This document shows positions 7,114 to 11,384 of a DNA stretch of 11,384 nt, in pieces. The translations under genes and the position numbers were made by a program. Every line of letters begins with the position of its first letter. Position 1 is the first letter of the stretch. A model generated the notes under the pieces. That model was not told where the DNA came from. It saw only the letters and a program-made list of their open reading frames with translations, and did not search any database. This stretch comes from Candidatus Roizmanbacteria bacterium (GTDB taxonomy: Bacteria; Patescibacteriota; Microgenomatia; UBA1406; GWC2-37-13). Location: contig JALWZV010000072.1 of NCBI GenBank assembly GCA_027002315.1, forward strand, positions 1 through 11,384. Reading direction: 5' to 3'.

Positions 7114-7839
7114 TTATTCCTGAGGTTTATTTTCTTTATTTTCTTCTCCTTCTTTTGCTTCAGTTTTTTCTTCTTTACCTTCTGTTGATTTACCCTCTTC
7201 TCCTTCTTTTGCTTCTTCTTCAGTTTCTTCAGGTTCTGGTTGTTTAATTTCCTCTACATGGTGATGCGTGATACTTGCTAAGACTTTTTCACCGTCTTCT
7301 AATATTTCGTATTTCGATGATTTAGAAAGATCATTTACTTTTACCTCGTCGCCTACCTCTTTAAGTTTAGAGATATCAACCTCTATGAAGTTAGGAATAT
7401 CAGTAGGTAATGCTTTAATTAACAATCTATCTGTTGGAGTTGATAGTTCACCCTTCTTTTGCTCCAATGCCTCTGATGTGCCGATTATTTTTACAGGAAC
7501 AGTTGTCTCAACCTTACTCTTAAGATTAATTTTCCTAAACTCAACATGCAGAATGTCTTGATTAACGGGATGGTATTGTATAGTTGAGATTAGACTTGGT
7601 ATTTCTTTATCACCAAGTTTTAAGTATAAGACAGATGTTCTTTTTACTTTACTAAATACGTATCTAAACTCTTTTTTATCTACTTGAATAGATTTTGATT
7701 TAAAATCTTTTCCGTAAATATTACCAGGAACTATTCCTTGTTTGCGTAATTTTTTAGCCTTTTTTCCTGTAAGAGATCTTTTATCAACCTTCAATGTAAC
7801 CTTACTTTCTTTTTTAGATGTTTGAGTCTTTTTTTTCAT
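7114..7839 (-). CDS. rplY: Large-subunit ribosomal protein bL25 (TL5/CTC family) with acidic tail
   Basis: bL25 binds 5S rRNA in the central protuberance of the large ribosomal subunit. Residues 14-103 form the 5S-binding domain, with the family signature RSLTGKKAKKLRKQGIVPGN (21-40) and YHPVNQDILHVEF (89-101). Residues 110-195 are the TL5/CTC C-terminal beta domain, with LPTDIPNFIEVDISKL (144-159). A tail from about 196 to 241 is almost entirely E, K, G and T and probably disordered. It contains EAKEGEE twice (209-215 and 227-233). Its ATG overlaps the TGA of the upstream DUF4012 gene by 4 bp, and the upstream bases are A-rich without a Shine-Dalgarno motif. Translational coupling is therefore likely, an unusual pairing of a ribosomal protein with a membrane protein. 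Confidence 0.94.
   Translation of the reverse strand: MKKKTQTSKKESKVTLKVDKRSLTGKKAKKLRKQGIVPGNIYGKDFKSKSIQVDKKEFRYVFSKVKRTSVLYLKLGDKEIPSLISTIQYHPVNQDILHVEFRKINLKSKVETTVPVKIIGTSEALEQKKGELSTPTDRLLIKALPTDIPNFIEVDISKLKEVGDEVKVNDLSKSSKYEILEDGEKVLASITHHHVEEIKQPEPEETEEEAKEGEEGKSTEGKEEKTEAKEGEENKENKPQE
7142..7215 (-). repeat. Direct 20-bp repeat in the rplY acidic tail
   Basis: The plus-strand 20-mer TCTTCTCCTTCTTTTGCTTC occurs at 7142-7161 and again at 7196-7215. Each copy encodes EAKEGEE. It probably arose by slippage or internal duplication in low-complexity sequence and explains the length of the acidic tail. Confidence 0.85.
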
Positions 7840-10073
7840 TGATTTTTTTGTTTAACTAATTGAATATAAAAAATTTTATCTGCTGACAGGTTCGTATTAT
7901 AGATTATTTTATTTTCTTTAGCAAGTGGTGAGAAATTTTGATTCACAATGTATGTATTAGATGGTAATTCCAAGATAAATATTAAATCACTGTTTTTAGA
8001 TCCTATTTGTTTTTGAAAGATAAATTGGTAAATATTGCTACCTTCTAATAACCTATTGTCTAATGTGTATATTATTTTTATCTCAGTTGAGTTTTTAGGT
8101 TTTAGATTAAAAAATATGGCAAGCTTAGTATAGACATCTTCGTCCAAATAATAATTTTTCACTTCTTTAGAGTCTTGTAGAACATCGTTTATCTTAATAT
8201 CTTTTGGAAGGTAGATTTGAAAATAGTTTTTATAATTACCACCTGGAAACGTATACTCAGGCGAGTTATTTATAAATTTAAACGTAACAGCTGTTTTGAT
8301 TTTTCCATCTGTGTAAACTTTAGTTTTTAAAATAATACCCTTATTAATAAAAAAATTGCTTTTATTAACACCAAGATTGGCACTAAACGGGAAGATGTAA
8401 TTAGAAAGACAATTCATCTTTGTCTCATTACATTGAGGTGATATAAGCCTACCGGACCAAAAAAGTGAGTTAATAGTGTTTTGAGTTTTTTTGTCTGCAA
8501 AGTATAAAACGATCTGTTTTTCATTTAAGGAGTTATAAATAGCTTTTGTAAGTTTTTGATAATCAGCGTCTTCAAGATTAATAAGTAAATGTTTGATAAT
8601 TGAGTTTAAAAAACCTTTTTTTTGTATAGAGCCGGGAAAAAAATTTTTTTCGGAGTGGATTTGTGTTTTAATATAGAAATTGTCGGCGTTTATGTTTTCT
8701 TTAAAGTCTGTAAGATATATATCTCCAAATGCTCCTATAATTTTTTCAACAGCACTTGTGGTTAAAAGTATTCCTCCGGAAAAGTTGTCCATTCCCATCT
8801 CTTTTTTGAGAAAGAAGAGGGCTTCTTGATAATTTTGAGGAAAGTCTGGATAGAATGCAGAATCTCTTAAGAACCAATGAGGTTGATTTAAGTATTCTTT
8901 AATAGCATAAGGTGGCTCTATGTGTACTTGTAATTGTCCATCGGCATCGTACACATCATATACTTTAATATCTAAAAGAGAGTAATTCTTAACCTTAACA
9001 ACTGCGAAAGAGCCGATAAAACCGCCTCCTGGCCTAAGTTCCATGTTATTGGCGAAAAGTAGAAGGTATTTTCGTGTTTGCCCATCTCCAAATATAAACT
9101 TTCTATTTACTAAAAACGCTCTAAAATTACTTACAATTTTAGACGTCTCAACGAGTTTATTCTTATATTTATCAAAACCCATAATTTCGGGAAGTATCTT
9201 TGATAAATCTTCTAAGTTGCTTTGTAATTTATTTAATTCCTGATCGAGATTATTAAACCTCATTTGCAAAAACGATATATCCTGAGAAGTTTTATCCTTT
9301 TTAATTAAACTTTTTACAATTTCTTTTCCGTTGTTATGAAGCTCGTTTAAAACCTTGAAAGAGTTATAACTATCTCTGTTGATATTTAACACATTTTCAA
9401 CAATAAGCGAGTCTCCTAAGAATAAATGTACTGGGCGTGATATTTTGTAAAGAGACGAAGCTATGCGATAAGCCTTCTCTCCTGAAGTATCTTGTTTTAA
9501 AAAGCGGCCTTTTTTTACTTTATATACGATATTTAAGGATGAAAAAACAAGAAAAGGTAGAAAAGAGAACAAAGTTGTGACTATAACTGCTACTATTAAA
9601 AAAATAACGCTCTTTTTTGAAAGGTTAATTTTAAACATAGTCTTGTTTTTTAGCACTTCTTTTTTGTTTGGTTTAACTGAGAGAAACTCTATACTTTTTT
9701 CTTTACTACTAGAAAATGAAAACCATAGTATTTGTTGAATAACTGTTTTATTTATTTTGTCTGGGTGGCAATAAACCACTTTGATTGAGGTAGTTTTTAA
9801 TATTTTGGATAAGTGTAAAAAGACTCTTTTATCAGTAAAAATAAGGGAGCACCTTGCATCAAGTTTTTTCAAGTGTTCTTTATAAGGTATTGACTCTATA
9901 AAAAAGACATAATCATATTTTTTAAATGATTGATTTTTGCTTATCTCAGAAGCTGTGTGTATCTCTGATTGATATTTTTCAAGCAGCTCCTTGATTAGTT
10001 TAAGAAACAACTTGTTTTTTGACACAATCAATACTCTCTCTTTTGTGTTAACAATCTCTGTTTTTAACTGCAT
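7836..10073 (-). CDS. DUF4012 membrane protein with N-terminal cytosolic Rossmann-like region
   Basis: This is a 745-residue single-span protein. Residues 1-125 look like an alpha/beta domain (RVLIVSKNKLFLKLIKELL at 13-31, YDYVFFIES at 53-61, SIKVVYCHP at 96-104), reminiscent of degenerate Rossmann or receiver folds but without a clear glycine motif. A lysine-rich linker precedes a transmembrane segment at about 155-180, so the N-terminus should be cytosolic. Residues 240-320 are helical and probably coiled. The DUF4012 core is about 335-455, with ELRPGGGFIGSFAVV (345-359), WFLRDSAFYPDFP (400-412) and GILLTTSAVEKIIGAFGDI. A beta-rich C-terminal part follows and would be extracytoplasmic. DUF4012 has no settled function; such proteins are often found near envelope polysaccharide genes. 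A role at the cell surface is an inference. The gene starts divergently from the nucleotidylyltransferase and overlaps rplY by ATGA. Confidence 0.85.
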   Translation of the reverse strand: MQLKTEIVNTKERVLIVSKNKLFLKLIKELLEKYQSEIHTASEISKNQSFKKYDYVFFIESIPYKEHLKKLDARCSLIFTDKRVFLHLSKILKTTSIKVVYCHPDKINKTVIQQILWFSFSSSKEKSIEFLSVKPNKKEVLKNKTMFKINLSKKSVIFLIVAVIVTTLFSFLPFLVFSSLNIVYKVKKGRFLKQDTSGEKAYRIASSLYKISRPVHLFLGDSLIVENVLNINRDSYNSFKVLNELHNNGKEIVKSLIKKDKTSQDISFLQMRFNNLDQELNKLQSNLEDLSKILPEIMGFDKYKNKLVETSKIVSNFRAFLVNRKFIFGDGQTRKYLLLFANNMELRPGGGFIGSFAVVKVKNYSLLDIKVYDVYDADGQLQVHIEPPYAIKEYLNQPHWFLRDSAFYPDFPQNYQEALFFLKKEMGMDNFSGGILLTTSAVEKIIGAFGDIYLTDFKENINADNFYIKTQIHSEKNFFPGSIQKKGFLNSIIKHLLINLEDADYQKLTKAIYNSLNEKQIVLYFADKKTQNTINSLFWSGRLISPQCNETKMNCLSNYIFPFSANLGVNKSNFFINKGIILKTKVYTDGKIKTAVTFKFINNSPEYTFPGGNYKNYFQIYLPKDIKINDVLQDSKEVKNYYLDEDVYTKLAIFFNLKPKNSTEIKIIYTLDNRLLEGSNIYQFIFQKQIGSKNSDLIFILELPSNTYIVNQNFSPLAKENKIIYNTNLSADKIFYIQLVKQKNQ

Positions 10074-10092
10074 CTCACTTGTATAGTATAAT
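10064..10092 (+). promoter_or_regulatory. Promoter of the nucleotidylyltransferase gene
   Basis: TTAACT (10064-10069), a 17-bp spacer, then a perfect TATAAT (10087-10092) that ends 9 nt before the ATG at 10102. The -35 lies within the first codons of the DUF4012 gene on the other strand. The spacing predicts a leader of about 3 nt. Confidence 0.72.
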
Positions 10093-10110
10093 TTGATAGG
10101 TATGAGACAA
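10083..10110 (-). promoter_or_regulatory. Probable promoter of the DUF4012 gene
   Basis: The minus-strand -10 candidate TACTAT (10083-10088) ends 9 nt before the DUF4012 ATG. A weak -35, TTGTCT (10105-10110), lies 16 bp further upstream. An alternative -10, TATACT (10085-10090), would leave 11 nt. Either overlaps the -10 of the divergent plus-strand promoter. Confidence 0.5.
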
Positions 10111-10611
10111 AACCTTATTTATACTACAATAAAAAGAAAGATTATTAAACCTTCTGAGATATATTCAAAACTAAGACAAGACTTTACTAAAGAGAAAAAC
10201 ACCGTATTGATAGGGGGATGTTTTGATGTATTTCATTTTGGACATCTAAGTTTCTTGCGTAATGCAAAAGAGGATGGTACATTAATTATCTTACTAGAGT
10301 CAGATGAGTTTATAAAAAAGAATAAACACAGAGAACCTGTTCATACACAAGAGGAAAGGGCAGAGATATTAGCCTCTTTAGTTTACGTTGATTGGGTTAT
10401 AAAACTTCCTTTTTTAAGTTCCGATGAAGACTATTTTAATTTAGTCAAATTAATAAACCCAAACATTATTGCTGTGACAAAAGGAGATTTATTTTTAGAA
10501 AAAAAGAAAAAACAAGCAGCAAAAATAGGGGCTCGTATTAAAGTTGTGTGTGATAAGATTGAAGGGTTGTCTTCGACTAATATTATTAATTATTTTAAAA
10601 ATGAAACATAG
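10102..10611 (+). CDS. Nucleotidylyltransferase of the HxGH superfamily (RfaE2/TagD-like)
   Basis: The 169-residue protein carries the nucleotide-binding signature GGCFDVFHFGH at 38-48 (HxGH at 45-48), SDEFIKKNKHREPV, QEERAEILASL followed by a VDWV strand, AVTKGDLF, and the C-terminal LSSTNIINYF, equivalent to the I-S-S/T-T-x-I-I motif. This pattern fits the adenylyl/cytidylyltransferase domain that activates sugar or polyol phosphates with ATP or CTP. The N-terminal stretch KIIKPSEIYSKLRQ resembles the lead-in of heptose-1-phosphate adenylyltransferases (HldE C-domain), but the substrate cannot be fixed from sequence. I chose ATG 10102 over an in-frame TTG at 10093 because the TTG immediately abuts the -10 hexamer and could not be in the transcript. 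The downstream gene overlaps its end by 11 bp. Confidence 0.85.
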   Translation: MRQNLIYTTIKRKIIKPSEIYSKLRQDFTKEKNTVLIGGCFDVFHFGHLSFLRNAKEDGTLIILLESDEFIKKNKHREPVHTQEERAEILASLVYVDWVIKLPFLSSDEDYFNLVKLINPNIIAVTKGDLFLEKKKKQAAKIGARIKVVCDKIEGLSSTNIINYFKNET

Positions 10612-11152
10612 GTTTTTCTTAAGTATAAAGATACCTACAGATAAACAGGATAAGATTGCAAAAGCAGTGTCCTCTTTAAGGTTGGAGTACCCTAGTTTTA
10701 AATGGATAGATAAAGAAGATTATTATATAAAACTATATACTTATAATTTTTCCTCCCCCTTTTTAAGAATAAAAGAACAATTTGAGAGAATTTTATTTGA
10801 GCGTAATCCGTTTTATCTTTATGCTAGGGAGCTTGGTGTTTTTATTGATGGAAAAAGATTATTATATCTTGACTTTTTTAAACAAAAGGAACTAGAGTCC
10901 ATTGTTCAAGATACACGCACATTTTTTAACAACGAGAGCGGTTTTAAAAAAAAGTTTACTCCTTATGTTGTAATAGCTAGATATCGTATAGGATCTAAAC
11001 AACAGTACTTTCTTTTAAAAAAGAAGGCTCAGAGGGTAAAGATGGATTTAGAGTTTATGGTCGATAGGTTATTGTTATTGAAGGAAATACACACAAATTC
11101 TGGAATAGTTTATGACGAGGTCTCCGAATTTCCTCTTATGAACTCTTTTTAA
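10601..11152 (+). CDS. 2H phosphoesterase (2'-5' RNA ligase/LigT)-like protein lacking both catalytic motifs
   Basis: The 183-residue protein starts at ATG 10601, inside the end of the previous gene. The frame is open further upstream, but those 19 codons lie over conserved nucleotidylyltransferase sequence, and MKHRFFLSIKIP is a typical 2H-family start (R-x-F-I-A-I-D-L-P). FKWIDKEDYYIKL (33-45) aligns with the first repeat L-K-W-V-x-x-E-N-L-H-x-T-L. YARELGVFIDGKRLLYLDF (74-92) resembles the L-G-x-F-P-x-x-x-x-P-R-V-L-W-L segment. FTPYVVIARYR (119-129) aligns with F-x-P-H-x-T-L-A-R. Both HxT motifs are lost: H to Y42 and T to K44 in the first, H to Y122 and T to V124 in the second. The family cleaves or forms 2'-5' or cyclic phosphate bonds in RNA or nucleotides; this member is probably inactive and may only bind. 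It is likely cotranscribed with the nucleotidylyltransferase. Confidence 0.65.
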   Translation: MKHRFFLSIKIPTDKQDKIAKAVSSLRLEYPSFKWIDKEDYYIKLYTYNFSSPFLRIKEQFERILFERNPFYLYARELGVFIDGKRLLYLDFFKQKELESIVQDTRTFFNNESGFKKKFTPYVVIARYRIGSKQQYFLLKKKAQRVKMDLEFMVDRLLLLKEIHTNSGIVYDEVSEFPLMNSF

Positions 11153-11301
11153 ATTAACTTGAGAAAGTAGATTGCAAATATAGCTATTATTATAATGACT
11201 GTAAAAATAGTACTTTTAACGGCATCTTGGAAGAAAAACTTTCTAATTAAATTATCTGAGATCTCTTGGCTTTGTTGTCTATGCTTTTTCTTCTTTTTCA
11301 T
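11149..11301 (-). CDS. Small single-span membrane protein, 50 residues, unknown function
   Basis: Translated by hand from ATG 11301-11299 to TAA 11151-11149. The N-terminus is very basic (MKKKKKHRQQ), the middle is a short polar, probably amphipathic stretch (SQEISDNLIRKFFFQDAV), and residues 29-48 form a hydrophobic helix (STIFTVIIIIAIFAIYF). Positive-inside charge puts the N-terminus in the cytosol. Its stop shares the TTAA palindrome with the stop of the convergent 2H-like gene. A good promoter (TTTACA, 17 bp, TGATTAAAT) ends 6 nt upstream, which places the predicted transcript start on the ATG. Upstream ATGs are closed by stops. The layout is loosely SecE-like, but I do not see SecE-specific residues and make no functional call. 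Confidence 0.7.
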   Translation of the reverse strand: MKKKKKHRQQSQEISDNLIRKFFFQDAVKSTIFTVIIIIAIFAIYFLKLI

Positions 11302-11307
11302 AAGCTC

Positions 11308-11336
11308 ATTTAATCATATTGACACATTTTTGTAAA
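11308..11336 (-). promoter_or_regulatory. Promoter of the small membrane protein gene
   Basis: On the minus strand: TTTACA (11331-11336), a 17-bp spacer ending in TGA, and TTAAAT (11308-11313), giving an extended -10. Only 6 nt separate it from the ATG, so the transcript should be fully leaderless. TATGAT (11 nt from the ATG) is an alternative hexamer but lacks a spaced -35. Confidence 0.6.
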
Positions 11337-11347
11337 GAGTTTAAAAT
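11319..11347 (+). promoter_or_regulatory. Strong sigma70-type promoter for the right-edge gene
   Basis: A consensus TTGACA (11319-11324), a 17-bp spacer and TAAAAT (11342-11347). The -10 ends 9 nt before the ATG at 11357. It interleaves with the divergent promoter on the other strand: each -35 lies in the spacer of the other. Confidence 0.75.
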
Positions 11348-11356
11348 GTTCTACAA

Positions 11357-11384
11357 ATGACAACAAATATATTAATATCTATAG
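11357..11384 (+). CDS. Start of an unidentified gene running off the right edge
   Basis: Nine codons (MTTNILISI) are open from ATG 11357 to the window end. The support is positional: a near-consensus promoter ends 9 nt upstream, the same spacing as at four other confident genes here. The visible peptide is a polar tip followed by hydrophobic residues, compatible with the first beta strand of a cytosolic domain or with a membrane segment. The family cannot be called. Confidence 0.5.

Noticed and set aside
7142..7215. Repeated CT-rich stretch as a regulatory or CRISPR-like repeat
   Set aside because: It encodes the EAKEGEE repeat of the L25 acidic tail in frame and has only two copies.
10093..10101. 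TTG start nine bases upstream of the nucleotidylyltransferase ATG
   Set aside because: TTG directly abuts the TATAAT hexamer and would lie upstream of any transcript start; ATG 10102 is better placed.
10544..10600. Longer N-terminus for the 2H-like protein
   Set aside because: The extra 19 codons read through conserved sequence of the nucleotidylyltransferase in another frame, and the family start matches MKHRFFLSI at 10601.
11149..11301. Small membrane protein as SecE
   Set aside because: The single-span layout is similar, but the conserved SecE segment before the membrane helix (E-x-K-K-V-x-W-P-x-x) is absent.

Overview
This AT-rich, densely coded window looks like a chromosomal housekeeping segment of a Candidate Phyla Radiation (Patescibacteria) bacterium, probably a Microgenomates-like lineage. 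The reasons are trimmed translation and transcription factors (IF2 without its N-terminal region, NusA without C-terminal extensions, AspRS without the GAD insertion), a large DUF4012 membrane protein, very short intergenic gaps, and no Shine-Dalgarno motif at any start. TGA is used as a stop (aspS, DUF4012), so the recoded Gracilibacteria/Absconditabacteria genetic code does not apply. The phylum call is an inference from gene content, not from a tree.

Layout. From 10073 leftward, eight genes lie on the minus strand: DUF4012 membrane protein, ribosomal protein L25 (rplY), nusA, infB, a degenerate NrnA-like DHH-family protein, recJ, aspS, and the N-terminal part of a D-Ala-D-Ala carboxypeptidase that runs off the left edge. 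Two pairs are joined by 4-bp ATGA overlaps (DUF4012/rplY and aspS/carboxypeptidase). To the right of 10073 two plus-strand genes overlap each other by 11 bp: a nucleotidylyltransferase and a protein with the fold signature of 2'-5' RNA ligases but no catalytic histidines. They meet, tail to tail, a 50-residue single-span membrane protein on the minus strand. A further plus-strand gene begins at 11357 and leaves the window after nine codons.

How the parts relate. nusA-infB-(nrnA-like) keeps the common bacterial nusA/infB/nrnA neighbourhood, without rbfA and truB. Together with rplY and aspS it makes this a transcription/translation block, flanked by cell-surface functions (DUF4012 and the carboxypeptidase).

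Main discovery. The start codons follow a repeated promoter layout. A sigma70-like -10 hexamer, often extended (TGnTAAAAT or TGnTATAAT), ends exactly 9 nt before the ATG of aspS, recJ, nusA, the nucleotidylyltransferase and the right-edge gene. A weaker match has the same spacing at DUF4012, and the small membrane protein has 6 nt. Transcripts from these sites would have leaders of about 0-3 nt. Combined with the absence of Shine-Dalgarno motifs and an IF2 with an altered C-terminal pocket, this suggests mostly leaderless initiation. The second theme is two apparent pseudoenzymes, one DHH-family and one 2H-family, each with its fold signature kept and its catalytic residues replaced.
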